From Rhodopseudomonas sp. P2A-2r (GTDB lineage Bacteria; Pseudomonadota; Alphaproteobacteria; Rhizobiales; Xanthobacteraceae), in contig NZ_CP110389.1 of NCBI RefSeq assembly GCF_026015985.1, positions 3,752,001 through 3,816,000 of the forward strand: 64,000 nt of DNA, read 5' to 3'. The notes beneath the pieces are model-generated. The model saw nothing but the letters and a program-made list of their open reading frames with translations. It was not told the origin of the DNA and did no database searches. A program made the position numbers and the translations under genes. This document shows positions 1 through 9,596 of this stretch, in pieces. Each line of letters starts with the position of its first letter. Position 1 is the stretch's first letter.

Positions 1-1150
1 GCACGATTGCCATCGCCGCGAGAAACAGCGGCTGCTGGAACTGAATGCCCCAGCCAAGACTGACCCCGGCCCATTTCATCAGCACCAGCGCCGCCGCCAG
101 AACCAGAAACGAGACGATCATGCCGGCCGCGCAGGCCGCAAAGCCAGCGCGTACCCGGCGACGGTCACTGCTGTCCTCCTGCACGAACCCCATCAGCTTC
201 AGCGACAGCACCGGAAACACGCAGGGCATCAGATTGAGCGTCAGCCCGCCCAGCAGCGCGGTGGCGATGATCACCAGCAGTGCGAGCCAGGACACCGCTG
301 TCGGGGCCTCCGGCTGCGCGACCGGCGCGGACCGCCGCGAGGAACTGGCCGTGACCGCCTGGTCACCGTTGACCACGACTGCATTCAGCGTGCGTTCCGC
401 GAGGCCGGCCGCGGTGCTGTCCGGCAGCACCACGGTAAACGTCGCCACACCGTCGCCGTCCAGCACCAGTTCGGGCCTGGCCGCGACGATCGGCGGATCG
501 CTGTCGATCAACACGTCCGGGCTGGCGAACGGCGCAATTGCCGACGCCGTGATCTGCAGCTTCTCCGGATCGGTGCCGAGCCGGGTGATGGAGTGGACCG
601 TGATCGCCGGCGATTGTGGCAACGGCACCTTTGCCAGCCACGCTACGATCTGCTGCTGGCCGGCGCGCGGCGCCAGATCCGGGCCGAACGTGGCCTTGAG
701 GGCATATTCCTCCCGCACGCAAACGTTGCTGCAGGCATAGATCGCGAGCTTGAGGACGATCGCGGTGTCTGCCGCCGGATCGCGCCGCACGATCTTCACC
801 GGAAATACGACCTCGCCGGAATAACCGATGGTGTCGAGACCGAGGATGGACGTGCGATGCGGCAGCGGCCAGTTCACCTCGGGAGCCTTGATGTTGGACG
901 ACGCCGTCCAGTCGAACTCAGGCGGCAGCCCGGCATCGCCTGGCGATTTCCAATAGGTCTTCCAGCCCGGACCGAGCAAGACGCGGACGCCTAGCCAGAT
1001 CGAATGCGGGTCCGCAATATCGGTGTTGCCGACAATGAGGTTGGCGGTGATATCGGGCCTCGCGGGCGCCGCCGCGGACGGCGGAGCGGCGAAACCGGCG
1101 AGCAGCGGAATGAAAACGAGCATCGACCAGCAGCGGGAGCGGACAGTCAT
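1..1150 (-). CDS. DsbD/ScsB-like protein-disulfide reductase, N-terminal part (runs off the window)
   Basis: Reading leftward from an ATG at 1150 gives an open frame to the window edge, about 383 residues, so the C-terminal end is missing. A signal peptide (about residues 1-28) is followed by a periplasmic domain with a CxxxC pair (C140, C144) like the N-terminal domain of ScsB/DsbD proteins. From about residue 285 a membrane domain begins, carrying the NLMPCVFPVLSLK motif that holds the first redox cysteine of DsbD/CcdA membrane domains. By family it passes electrons across the inner membrane to periplasmic thiols. It starts 2 bp after the L,D-transpeptidase stop, so the two are probably cotranscribed. 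Whether the usual C-terminal thioredoxin domain is present cannot be seen. Confidence 0.85.
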   Translation of the reverse strand, partial: MTVRSRCWSMLVFIPLLAGFAAPPSAAAPARPDITANLIVGNTDIADPHSIWLGVRVLLGPGWKTYWKSPGDAGLPPEFDWTASSNIKAPEVNWPLPHRTSILGLDTIGYSGEVVFPVKIVRRDPAADTAIVLKLAIYACSNVCVREEYALKATFGPDLAPRAGQQQIVAWLAKVPLPQSPAITVHSITRLGTDPEKLQITASAIAPFASPDVLIDSDPPIVAARPELVLDGDGVATFTVVLPDSTAAGLAERTLNAVVVNGDQAVTASSSRRSAPVAQPEAPTAVSWLALLVIIATALLGGLTLNLMPCVFPVLSLKLMGFVQEDSSDRRRVRAGFAACAAGMIVSFLVLAAALVLMKWAGVSLGWGIQFQQPLFLAAMAIV

Positions 1151-1152
1151 CG

Positions 1153-1893
1153 TTAGCCCTCCTTCGCAGGCGCGTCGGCCGGCGCGGCCTGATCGAGGCG
1201 CACCGTGGGCGCCCCATGCTTGCGGTCAGTCAGCACGACGACCTTGGTGCCCACCGGCAGCCGGTTGAACAGGTCGATGACGTCCTGGTTGATCAGCCGC
1301 ACGCAGCCACTGGAGACGTTGCTGCCGATGCTGCCGGGATCGTTGGTGCCGTGGATCCGGTACAGCGTGTCCTTGCCGTTCTGGTACAAATACAGCGCAC
1401 GGGCGCCGAGCGGGTTGTCGATCCCCGCCTGCATGCCGCGTCGATACTGTTCAAGCTCGGGCTGCCGCTTGATCATCGGCGCTGGCGGCGTCCAGGTCGG
1501 CCACGACGCCTTGTGGCGGATTTCCGCGGTGCCGCTCCAGCCAAAGCCTTCGCGGCCGACACCGATGCCGTAACGCATCGCGTATCCGCCCTCCATCACC
1601 AAATAGAGAAACTTGGCGCCGGGGTCGACCACGACTGTCCCCGGTTGCTGCTCAGTCACATAACTCACGCGCTGCTTGAGATACCTGGACGAGACCGTAT
1701 TGGCCTCGACCGCCGGAACCGGGAATTTTTCGTTCGACATGGCGGCGTATTGCGGCGGCACGGCGGCAGCTAAATGGGCTTCGGGCGGAGCGAAGGTCTG
1801 GTTGCAGGCCCCCAGCAACACGGCAAGCCCCGCAAGAGAAAGCCCACGCAGCAGCGGACGTGCCGCGCGACGCGCGGCGAATTGCGTTATCAT
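1153..1893 (-). CDS. L,D-transpeptidase (YkuD family) lipoprotein
   Basis: 246 residues. The N-terminus is a lipoprotein signal ending in the lipobox LLGAC (C30), so the protein is probably anchored in the outer membrane or periplasm. The YkuD domain spans about residues 80-222 and contains the conserved H181 of RIHGTNDP and the catalytic motif SSGCVRL (C197, R199). The family forms 3-3 meso-DAP crosslinks in peptidoglycan or attaches proteins to it; several alphaproteobacterial paralogs exist and the exact role cannot be read from sequence. The downstream disulfide reductase gene begins 2 bp after the stop, suggesting linked envelope functions. Confidence 0.9.
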   Translation of the reverse strand: MITQFAARRAARPLLRGLSLAGLAVLLGACNQTFAPPEAHLAAAVPPQYAAMSNEKFPVPAVEANTVSSRYLKQRVSYVTEQQPGTVVVDPGAKFLYLVMEGGYAMRYGIGVGREGFGWSGTAEIRHKASWPTWTPPAPMIKRQPELEQYRRGMQAGIDNPLGARALYLYQNGKDTLYRIHGTNDPGSIGSNVSSGCVRLINQDVIDLFNRLPVGTKVVVLTDRKHGAPTVRLDQAAPADAPAKEG

Positions 1894-1949
1894 GAAGATC
1901 TCCAGGGATTTCGGACGCAGCTAGGCTATCGGCCGCTGACGCGGCGGTG

Positions 1950-2345
1950 CTACGCCAAATCCCTGGGAGGTCGGAAGGGAGAGCCCGCCAGCCATTGTAC
2001 GCCAAGGGCGTTACCAGACAGCGGGCGGATGCCCGCGGCGCTGGCGGAGCGCTCGATCACGCCGACGGCGCCCGCCGATGCATCGAGAAAGACCACGGTG
2101 TTGCAGGTGGTACCGACGCGGGACAGACCGCCGCGTTCGCACGGTTTCTTGCTTCCGGAACTCTGCGACACCGTCAAAATCGCCTCATACCCCTGGAAAG
2201 CCCTAGCGGCAGCCGGCACAGGACGGATCACAAACACCGCCGAGATAACGATACACAGCACGCACAACAACGCGACGAGCGCACGAAGCCTGCTCATCGA
2301 TCGGCCGGCGATAACCCGCCAGGCATTGCTGTCCATCACTCGCAT
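1950..2345 (-). CDS. small secreted or anchored hypothetical protein
   Basis: About 131 residues from an ATG at 2345; other in-frame ATGs at 2336 and 2297 are possible. The 2297 start would place a basic N-terminus directly before a hydrophobic segment ending in PVPAAARA, a good signal peptide or anchor. The rest is low-complexity with two cysteine-containing stretches and no family I recognise. It lies just upstream of the L,D-transpeptidase gene on the same strand. It could be spurious. Confidence 0.35.
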   Translation of the reverse strand: MRVMDSNAWRVIAGRSMSRLRALVALLCVLCIVISAVFVIRPVPAAARAFQGYEAILTVSQSSGSKKPCERGGLSRVGTTCNTVVFLDASAGAVGVIERSASAAGIRPLSGNALGVQWLAGSPFRPPRDLA

Positions 2346-2424
2346 CCCGAGTGTCTCGCCCAGTGGGCACCGCCTTGGCAACTCATTTGTGCGTGACTCC
2401 TTGCCACGCCGTGGGCTGAGATCA

Positions 2425-2754
2425 TCAAAAGATAAAGGCGCGATCAGCGGACTGGTGAGAACGCGGCGGGCGCCAGAAAAAGCTTTCCTGATGCACCAGG
2501 TAAGGCAACATCTTCGGCACAAAGACTTTCCAGTCCTCATCTTGTCCAAGTTCGGCACGCCGGGCGGTTCGGGCTGCAAGATCGTTATACGCCCAGATGA
2601 AGACGACAGAGTTCAAGACCCCGCTCTCCGTTGTCCAGCAACCGATAAGCTTGGCATACTTCGAAATGATCGGCAGCCCCTCACGCTCGTATAGCGCCAA
2701 CAGGGCCGGCGCCTGGCCGGGATGAACCCGATATGTGCGATGTTCGAAAATCAT
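2425..2754 (-). CDS. NIPSNAP family protein
   Basis: 109 residues from ATG 2754, with a strong GGAGGGAGA ribosome-binding site just upstream that fixes the start. The sequence opens MIFEHRTYRVHPGQ and contains a conserved ESGVLNSVVFIWAYNDL segment, both typical of single-domain ferredoxin-like (dimeric alpha/beta barrel) NIPSNAP proteins. Their biochemical role is not established; bacterial members often sit in catabolic operons. It is divergent from the tetR gene and shares its intergenic region, so co-regulation with the transporter operon is likely. Confidence 0.85.
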   Translation of the reverse strand: MIFEHRTYRVHPGQAPALLALYEREGLPIISKYAKLIGCWTTESGVLNSVVFIWAYNDLAARTARRAELGQDEDWKVFVPKMLPYLVHQESFFWRPPRSHQSADRAFIF

Positions 2755-2847
2755 CGTTGTCTCTCCCTCCCGATCGCCACGCCCGCAAGAGCCGCCTGTA
2801 TAGCGATGGCGTAGCCCGCCGACGACGCGTACTACCATGCGCGAATT

Positions 2848-2860
2848 AGTCGTCAAGTGA
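2848..2860. promoter_or_regulatory. putative TetR operator half in the divergent intergenic region
   Basis: AGTCGTCAAGTGA between the NIPSNAP and tetR genes matches, with one mismatch, the reverse strand of the core of the palindrome at 3665-3686 upstream of the ABC operon. Two copies of a shared motif on both sides of a TetR gene suggest its operators. This is inference from sequence only. Confidence 0.4.
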
Positions 2861-2897
2861 ATACTTGTTGCCCTGAAAAATTGCAATCCGGCGCGTT

Positions 2898-3650
2898 TTG
2901 ATGCATGACACGCCGGTTTCAGAGGCATCAGACCAAGGGTATGCTGTGAAGGCACAATCAACCAAGCTGCGCGCCGGGGCGGGCAAAAAAGCCGCAACCA
3001 AACTAGCCAAGCGTGGCAAACCCGAACAGGTCCGGATGAGCCCGCAGGACCGCCGGCGCCAGATCCTCGACGAGGCCGCCGACTTCTTCTCGCAATTCGG
3101 GCTGACGGCCCAGACCCGGGGTTTGGCGGCAGCGTGCGGAATTTCGCAGCGGCTGCTGTATCGTTACTTCCCGACAAAGGAGGCGCTGCTCGACGAGGTC
3201 TACAAGAGCGCCATCGCCGGGCCTTTCAAGGCAGTGTGGTTTGCGGAACTCGCGGACCGCACTATTCCCTTGGAAACCCGGCTTACGGTCTTCTACCGCG
3301 ACTATTTCGCAACCATTTTCACCAGTCGCTGGCTGCGTCTATTTATGTATGCATCTTTGGCGGATATCGGGATGGCGCCGAATTACACCTCCACCGTGGT
3401 GATCCAGTTGCTCGAGACCATCATGGCGGAAGCGGCCCACGAGCAATCGATCAAGCTGCCAGCCGACAAGGACCTTCTGCACGAGATCGCCTGGACCCTG
3501 CATGGGGCGCTTTCGCACTACGCAATTCGACGACACCTCTACCGGTTCGACCAGTCGGTCCCCGAGGAAAGCGTGGTGGCAATCCACATCGCCCAGTTTC
3601 TCGGCGGCTTTCGGGCCGCTGTCGCCGCGGCGGGCCAAAAGCCGGCCTGA
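2898..3650 (+). CDS. TetR/AcrR family transcriptional regulator
   Basis: Up to 250 residues; the first 45 are basic and low-complexity, and the real start may be the GTG at 2946 or the ATG at 3036. The helix-turn-helix is clear: RRRQILDEAADFFSQFG, then GISQRLLYRYFPTKEALLDEVY (split here only by description), the standard TetR DNA-binding core at about residues 52-100. The remaining 150 residues form the variable ligand-binding domain. The gene lies divergent from the NIPSNAP gene and 131 bp upstream of the ABC binding-protein gene, so it is the likely local regulator. Confidence 0.88.
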   Translation: MMHDTPVSEASDQGYAVKAQSTKLRAGAGKKAATKLAKRGKPEQVRMSPQDRRRQILDEAADFFSQFGLTAQTRGLAAACGISQRLLYRYFPTKEALLDEVYKSAIAGPFKAVWFAELADRTIPLETRLTVFYRDYFATIFTSRWLRLFMYASLADIGMAPNYTSTVVIQLLETIMAEAAHEQSIKLPADKDLLHEIAWTLHGALSHYAIRRHLYRFDQSVPEESVVAIHIAQFLGGFRAAVAAAGQKPA

Positions 3651-3664
3651 CGACGCGACCGGTA

Positions 3665-3686
3665 TAAATCGTCAGTTGACGACTTA
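3665..3686. promoter_or_regulatory. 22-bp imperfect palindrome, putative TetR operator of the ABC operon
   Basis: The left arm TAAATCGTCAG and the right arm TTGACGACTTA are reverse complements except at two positions. The palindrome lies between the tetR stop and the ABC binding-protein start and shares its core with 2848-2860. Size and symmetry suit a TetR dimer. Confidence 0.5.
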
Positions 3687-3781
3687 TTGGCCTTTCACTA
3701 GGCTTTCGATGTTCGTTGGCCAACGGCGCGGGGGTCGATACGCCGGGAGGTTGCCGCAATCCGATCCGACAGGGCATATCG

Positions 3782-5123
3782 ATGAAGAATTCAGGCACGC
3801 TCACCCCGCCCGCTCACGGCGTAGCACGACGTCAGTTCCTCAAGGGCGCTGCCATCGGCGCCGCGGCTTTTGCGGCGCCGGGGCTGGTGAGACCGGCAGC
3901 CGCCGCAGACTCCTCAACATGCAGACATGGTCGGCCGCTGTCGATGTGGTGAAAAGCCATCTGGCGGCTTTCGAGTCGAAAACAGGCATTCACGTCGACT
4001 ACGGCAACGGCCCCTACGCGCAATATCGCGAAGCCATGGTGGCGAAGTTCGCCGGCGGCGCGCCCGTCGACCTGCTCTGGGTGTCGGACGCATGGCTTCC
4101 TGAATGGGCCGAGGCCGGATGGATCGCACCGATCGACGGCTACAGCTCCCTCATGCAGTACAACGCAGACGCAATTCCGTTCTGCACGGAATCGATGACC
4201 TACAAGGGCCACCAGTACGGGCTGACCTACTACACGGATTTCATGGCGTTCCTGTACGACGCCGACAAGCTCGCCGCCGCCGGCTTCAGCGCACCGCCGT
4301 CGAGCTGGGAAGAAGTGGTGCAGCAGTCCATCGTCATGAAGCAGAAGGGATCGCGGAATTCCCGATGATGCTGTCCATGGCGCAGGAGAGCTGGCTGATC
4401 GAATTCATGACCGCGTTGATCTATTCGCATGGCGGCCATTTCACCGACGCCAGCAACAACGCTATCATGCAGCATCCCAAGGATGGCGCCGTAACGGCGC
4501 TGCAGTGGGTGGTCGATGCCGTTCGCAAGCACAAGATCGTGTCGCCGGCCTGCGTTGAGACCGGCGAACTGGCGGGGCTCAAGGCGCTCTCGGCGGGCAA
4601 CCACGCCTTTGCGCTGCTGCCGAAATACCGGCTGCGCACGCTCAACGATCCCGCCCAGTCCAAGGTCGCCGGCAAGATCAAGGAAGCCCTGATGCCGATG
4701 GGACCCGGCGGCTCGCACGAGACCGTCGGCTGGATGCGCTTCCATGGCATGACCGCGCAGACTGCAAAGAACAAGACGCGCGCCGACAATGCCGCCCGCC
4801 TCCTTGAATGGTTCGGCGGCAAGGCGGACGGAAAGTACACGTTCCAGAAGCTGGTGTTCCTCGACGCCGGTTCCGACTTCGCAGTCACGCCGCTGTACCA
4901 GGACCCCGAGGTTCAGGCGGCCTATGCGAAGTATGCCGATTTCGAAATGATCAAGAAGCAGCAGGCGCTCGCCCGCAAGAAGGATACGATCCAGCCGTGG
5001 TTCGGCGAGTGGAACGAGACGAACGGTTCGGCCTGGCAGGCGGCCATCGTCGGCAACACGACGCCGGCAGCAGCGCTCGACCAGTCCGCCAAGGCCTGGA
5101 ACAAGCTGAAGTCACGCGCCTGA
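3782..5123 (+). pseudogene. ABC transporter sugar-type substrate-binding protein, two frameshifts
   Basis: Start ATG 3782 gives a TAT signal (VARRQFLKGAAIGAAA, then PAAAAD). Near 3913 the frame shifts by one missing base into LNMQTWSAAVDVVKSHLAAF, and near 4350 by another missing base into KGIAEFPMMLSMAQES. Joined, the three parts give about 447 residues, the normal length of COG1653/UgpB-type periplasmic binding proteins, with continuous family-like sequence on both sides of each break. The protein would deliver solute to the permeases encoded just downstream. The breaks are either real inactivation or base-calling indels; if real, the importer lacks its binding protein. Confidence 0.8.
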
Positions 5124-5253
5124 CCGCCCACCCGCCCATGATCGCCATCGGCCGCCGCTGCTCGCGCGGTCGATGGCAAACAACGGCCGATGCGCGCCCG
5201 CGTGCATCGACACCGTCCGAACAAGGCTGGATTTGCCAGGAAAGCCCAAGGCG

Positions 5254-6165
5254 ATGAGCCAGCCCCAGATAGCCGTCAGCAATACCCGGCGCCGCTTCAA
5301 CTACGAGGAACGCAGCGCATTTTTTCTGTTGCTGCCGGTCATGACCGTGCTGATGACCGTCGCGGTATTTCCGATCCTGTATTCGTTTTACCTGAGTTTC
5401 TTCGAGGTCAAGCTGACGCGGCCGAACCGGATGCCGTTCGTCTGGTTCGAGAACTACACCGAATTGTTGCAGCTGCCGCTGTTCTGGACCTCCGTTCGGC
5501 ACACAGTGGCATTCACCGTGATATCGGTCGCGGCGGTGACCGTGATCGCGCTGCTGGTTGCGCTACTGCTGAACCAGAATTTTCGCGGCCGACGCATCCT
5601 CAGCACCGTCATTCTGATCCCTTGGGCGATTCCCTATGTCGCCGACGCCCTAATGTGGAAGTGGATCTATGACTCCGGCTACGGCGCCCTGAACGGGTTG
5701 CTGTACCAGCTCGGCCTGATCGACAAATATCTGATCTGGCTCGGCGACCAGCACAAGACGATGTGGCTGATCGCCAATGCCTTTGTCTGGAAGGAAGTGC
5801 CGCTGGCGGCAATCCTGTTGCTGGTCACGCTGAAATCCATTCCCGAGGATCTGTATGGGGCGGCCAGGGTTGACGGCGCGACAGTCTGGGCCCGCTTCGT
5901 CCATATCACGCTTCCATCGATGCGGCCCGGCTTCATGCTGGTGCTGATCTACGAGACCATGGTCGCGATCCGCCATTTCGACCTGTTCTTCGTGCTGACC
6001 GAAGGGGGCCCCGCCAACGCGACCCATACGCTGTCCTGGCACATCTATGTGGAGACCTTCCGCAGCCTGTCGTTCGGCACGGGCGCGGCGATGTCCTACA
6101 TGCTGGCCATGATCACTTTCGGCCTCGCCTATTTCATCATACGCGCCTTTGCCAGGACGACCTGA
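5254..6165 (+). CDS. ABC transporter permease (MalF/UgpA type)
   Basis: 303 residues from ATG 5254 (MSQPQIAVSN); an in-frame start at 5173 would add a poorly conserved leader. Six transmembrane segments are visible, and the cytoplasmic EAA loop reads YGAARVDGATVWARF followed by ITLPSMRPG, the ATPase contact site. This is the CUT1 sugar-importer type. It lies 130 bp after the binding-protein gene and 1 bp before the second permease. The substrate is unknown. Confidence 0.9.
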   Translation: MSQPQIAVSNTRRRFNYEERSAFFLLLPVMTVLMTVAVFPILYSFYLSFFEVKLTRPNRMPFVWFENYTELLQLPLFWTSVRHTVAFTVISVAAVTVIALLVALLLNQNFRGRRILSTVILIPWAIPYVADALMWKWIYDSGYGALNGLLYQLGLIDKYLIWLGDQHKTMWLIANAFVWKEVPLAAILLLVTLKSIPEDLYGAARVDGATVWARFVHITLPSMRPGFMLVLIYETMVAIRHFDLFFVLTEGGPANATHTLSWHIYVETFRSLSFGTGAAMSYMLAMITFGLAYFIIRAFARTT

Positions 6166-6166
6166 C

Positions 6167-7132
6167 ATGAACGAGATCGTCGCGCCAGCCCGGCGGAAGA
6201 GCAGCCCCGACTACCGTCGGCGAGCCGCATTGTCCCGATGGACGCGCAACCTGGCCATCTTCGTTGGATCGCTTGTACTGCTAACCTACGTGCTTGCGCC
6301 GGTGGCATGGCTGGTCTCATCCTCATTCCAGACCGAGAAGGAAATTGTGTCGGTGCCGCCGCACTGGATCCCCGATGAACCGACGGCGCAGAACTTCCGC
6401 GCCATCTTTTCCGCAGGTAGCGAGAAGGTCACCTACGAAAACCGCAAGGTTGGCGATGCATCGTCCGGCGGCTACATTCCTCCGACGGCCAGCAACCTGT
6501 TGCCGGCCATGTGGAACAGTTTTCTGATTGCCAGCATCGTGGTAATCCTCAATCTGCTGATCGGCACCCCGGCAGCCTATGCAATGGCCAAGATCCACTA
6601 TTGGGGACGTAACGGCTCGATCTACTTCATCCTGCTGACGCGGGTCGTGCCGGACATCGCGCTGGTCGTGCCGTTCTTCCTGGTCATCCGGAAGCTCGGG
6701 CTGCTGGACAATATCTGGTCGCTGGTCATCACCTATCTGGCCGTCACCGTCCCGTTCACAGTGTTCATCCTACTGCAATATTTCGAAGGCATTCCCGACG
6801 AACTGGACAAGGCGGCGCGTGTCGACGGCTGCTCCCGGTTCCAGGCCCTGATCCGGATCTTCATTCCGCTGGCCATGCCGTCGCTGGTAGCCGTGATCCT
6901 GTTCACGTTCCTGACCAGCTGGAACGAGTTCCTGTTCGCGCTGATGTTCACCCAGACTGCGAAGTCACAAACGCTGCCGATCCTCGTGGCGTCGTTCACA
7001 TCGGACTTCACGATCAGCTTCTCGTTCATCAACGCCGCCGGGGTGCTGGCCATCGTGCCGCCCGTCCTCGTCGCCATTCTCTTCGAGCGTTATATCGTTT
7101 CCGGTCTGACCGCCGGCGCCGTCAAGGGCTAG
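6167..7132 (+). CDS. ABC transporter permease (MalG/UgpE type)
   Basis: 321 residues from ATG 6167, immediately after the previous stop (TGACATG), indicating translational coupling. Six transmembrane segments; the EAA loop reads DKAARVDGCSRFQAL followed by IFIPLAMPSL. The periplasmic loop after the first segment is longer than usual (about residues 55-105). It pairs with the upstream permease as the heterodimeric channel of a CUT1 importer. Confidence 0.9.
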   Translation: MNEIVAPARRKSSPDYRRRAALSRWTRNLAIFVGSLVLLTYVLAPVAWLVSSSFQTEKEIVSVPPHWIPDEPTAQNFRAIFSAGSEKVTYENRKVGDASSGGYIPPTASNLLPAMWNSFLIASIVVILNLLIGTPAAYAMAKIHYWGRNGSIYFILLTRVVPDIALVVPFFLVIRKLGLLDNIWSLVITYLAVTVPFTVFILLQYFEGIPDELDKAARVDGCSRFQALIRIFIPLAMPSLVAVILFTFLTSWNEFLFALMFTQTAKSQTLPILVASFTSDFTISFSFINAAGVLAIVPPVLVAILFERYIVSGLTAGAVKG

Positions 7133-7145
7133 ATCGGATAACTCA

Positions 7146-8231
7146 GTGACCAGCATTACCTTCAAGAATGTCAACAAGCGCTATGCCGGCGGCGTCCTTG
7201 CCGTGGACAATCTCAATCTCTCCATCAAGGACAAGGAATTCATCGTCCTGCTTGGTCCGTCCGGCTGCGGAAAATCGACGACGCTCAACATAATCGCCGG
7301 TCTCGAAGAAGTCAGCGACGGAGAACTGTGCTTCGACGACGACATCGTCAACTTCACGCCGCCGCATCGCCGGGATGTGGCAATGGTGTTCCAGAGCTAT
7401 GCGCTCTATCCGCACAAATCCGTCTATGAAAATCTCGCCTTCGGCCTGCGCATGCGCAAGACGAAGGCCGATGAGATCGATCGCCGCGTGCGCGACATCG
7501 CCGAACGCCTGGAGATCACCCATCTGCTGGAACGCCGCCCGAGCCAACTGTCCGGCGGGCAGCGCCAGCGCGTCGCTCTAGGCCGCGCCATGGTCCGGCG
7601 TCCGGGCGTTTTCCTGATGGACGAACCCCTGTCGAATCTCGACGCCGCGCTTCGCATCTCCATGCGCGCTGAGATCAAGGAACTGCATCGGGCGATGCAG
7701 ACGACTTTCGTTTACGTGACCCATGACCAGGCCGAGGCGCTGACTCTCGCCGACCGTATCGTCGTCATGCAGCACGGCGTCGTCCAGCAGATCGGCACGC
7801 CTGATCAGATCTATGAGAAGCCGGCCAATACGTTCGTTGCGTCATTTCTCGGCAACCCGCCGATCAATTACATCGATGGCAGAATCGAGGGCGCCCGGTT
7901 TCGCAGCGGCGGCCTGCAGCTCGCGCTCCCATCGGCTGTCACCGAACGTCTGGCAAACATCGAGGGTCGCCCTGTGCGGCTGGGGATTCGCGCCGAGGAT
8001 ATCAGCGAGGCAGCGCCTCACGTGGATGGCAGCACCCTCAGCGGTCCAGTGACCTCGATTTTGCCGGTTGGCTCCGACCAGTTCCTCGGCATGCGCGTCG
8101 AAGGCATTGAGATGTTCTTCCGGATCGGCAAAAGCGTGCGCCATTCCGAGCGCGAAGTGATCGCGCTGTCGGTCAACACAGAGCGCCTGCATCTCTTCGA
8201 CGCGGACAGCGGCGTGAATCTGGTCTGGTGA
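7146..8231 (+). CDS. ABC transporter ATP-binding protein (MalK/UgpC type)
   Basis: 361 residues from GTG 7146. Walker A GPSGCGKST (37-45), Q-loop at VFQSYALYPH, signature LSGGQ (135-139), Walker B FLMDEP (E160) and H-loop THDQ (H193) are all intact. The C-terminal 120 residues are the TOBE-type regulatory domain of MalK-like ATPases. It follows the permease by 13 bp and energises the importer. Confidence 0.93.
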   Translation: MTSITFKNVNKRYAGGVLAVDNLNLSIKDKEFIVLLGPSGCGKSTTLNIIAGLEEVSDGELCFDDDIVNFTPPHRRDVAMVFQSYALYPHKSVYENLAFGLRMRKTKADEIDRRVRDIAERLEITHLLERRPSQLSGGQRQRVALGRAMVRRPGVFLMDEPLSNLDAALRISMRAEIKELHRAMQTTFVYVTHDQAEALTLADRIVVMQHGVVQQIGTPDQIYEKPANTFVASFLGNPPINYIDGRIEGARFRSGGLQLALPSAVTERLANIEGRPVRLGIRAEDISEAAPHVDGSTLSGPVTSILPVGSDQFLGMRVEGIEMFFRIGKSVRHSEREVIALSVNTERLHLFDADSGVNLVW

Positions 8232-8235
8232 AGCT

Positions 8236-9116
8236 GTGAAACCCGCTGAATTTACCTACCATCGCCCGAAGACCGTGACCGATGCGCTCGGCCTGCTCGC
8301 CACGCTTGGCGACGACGTGAAATTACTGGCTGGCGGCCAGAGTCTTGGGCCGATGATGAACCTGCGCGTCGCGCGACCGTCGCACGTGATCGATATCAAC
8401 GACCTTTCCGATCTTGAATCGGTCAACGTCGATGGTGATCGGATCGAGATCGGCAGCCTGGTTCGTCACCACCGGCTGGCGACCGATCCACAGATCGCCG
8501 CGGCCTGCCCCATCCTGTCGGCTGCGGCCTCATCGATCGGCCACTATGCCATCCGCCAGCGTGGCACGATCGGCGGAAGCCTGGCCCATGCCGATCCCGC
8601 AGCGCAACTGCCGCTCATCGCGGTTCTGCTCGACGCCGGCATCCGCGTCGGTTCGCAACACGGAAGCCGGACCGTCGATGCGCAGTGCTTTTTGTTTCCA
8701 GCCTCGTCACCGAGCTTGCCGAAGACGAGCTGATCACGGCCATCGAATTCCCGGTATTTCCCAGCCGATCCGGCTGGGGCATCGAGATATTTGCGCAACG
8801 GCAAGGCGATTTTGCCATCGTCTCGGTCGCCGCAACGGTCGAGTTGTCAGCAGCCGGTGTGGTGAAATCCCTGCGGCTCGCCCTCGGCGGCACCGGCGTC
8901 GTGCCGATCCGACTTCCGGACGCAGAGCTGGCGGCTGTCGGCCGCGTACCCGACCATGCGTTAAGCGAAGAGATCAGCCGTTTTGCGGCAGCGGCGGTGA
9001 CAGCCGACGACGACGCGCGGATTCCTGTCGCCTACCGTCGGGAGCTGGCCGCGACGCTGACCGAGCGCGCGCTGACTATGGCGGCACAGCGGGCGGAGGG
9101 AGTATCCGAGCGATGA
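8236..9116 (+). pseudogene. molybdenum hydroxylase FAD-binding (CoxM-type) subunit, one frameshift
   Basis: GTG start at 8236, 4 bp after the ATPase stop. The N-terminal part has the FAD-binding motif LLAGGQSLGPMMNLR and RQRGTIGGSLAHADPAAQ, diagnostic of the medium subunit of CO dehydrogenase/xanthine dehydrogenase-type enzymes. Near 8690 one base appears missing; the other frame continues with SLVTELAEDELITAIEFP and the normal C-terminal domain to 9116. Joined length is about 293 residues, as usual for the family. The subunit passes electrons from the iron-sulfur subunit to FAD. Confidence 0.82.
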
Positions 9117-9596
9117 GCGAGATCCGCCAGGATCAACCTGTCCGTCAATGGGTCCCGTCATGTCGTCGACGTGACGCCGCGCCGCCTGCTGAGCGATGTG
9201 CTCCGTGAAGATCTCGGCCTGACCGGCACCCATGTTGGATGCGAGCACGGCGTCTGCGGCGCGTGCACCATCCTAATCGACGGTCGGCCCGCCCGCGCCT
9301 GCATCACTTTCGCCATCCAGATGGAGCGGCATGAGGTGACGACCATCGAGGCCGTGGCGCATGACGACGTTTACAGCCCGTTGCAACAGGCCATGCACGA
9401 AGAACACGGGTTGCAGTGCGGCTTCTGTACACCAGGCATCATCATGACGTTCGAAGCCTATCTGCGCGACAATCCAGATCCCAGCGAAGCAGACATCCGG
9501 GATGTGCTGTCCGGCAACCTCTGCCGCTGCACCGGATATCAGGGCATTGTCGCAGCCGTGTTCAAGGCTGCCGCTGACCTGAGGCGCCGGTCATGA
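9113..9596 (+). pseudogene. molybdenum hydroxylase [2Fe-2S] (CoxS-type) subunit, one frameshift near the start
   Basis: The expected start ATGAGCGAG at 9113 overlaps the previous stop. One extra base around 9128-9134 separates it from the main frame, which continues NLSVNGSRHVVDVTPRRLL. Joined length is about 160 residues. The first cluster is bound by CEHGVCGAC, the second by QCGFCTPG and LCRCTGYQ, both complete. Without the frameshift the only start in the main frame would be a GTG at 9171, which would cut the ferredoxin fold. Confidence 0.82.

Noticed and set aside
593..994. Open plus-strand frames across the first kilobase
   Set aside because: They lie antisense to the DsbD/ScsB-like gene, which has clear family motifs.
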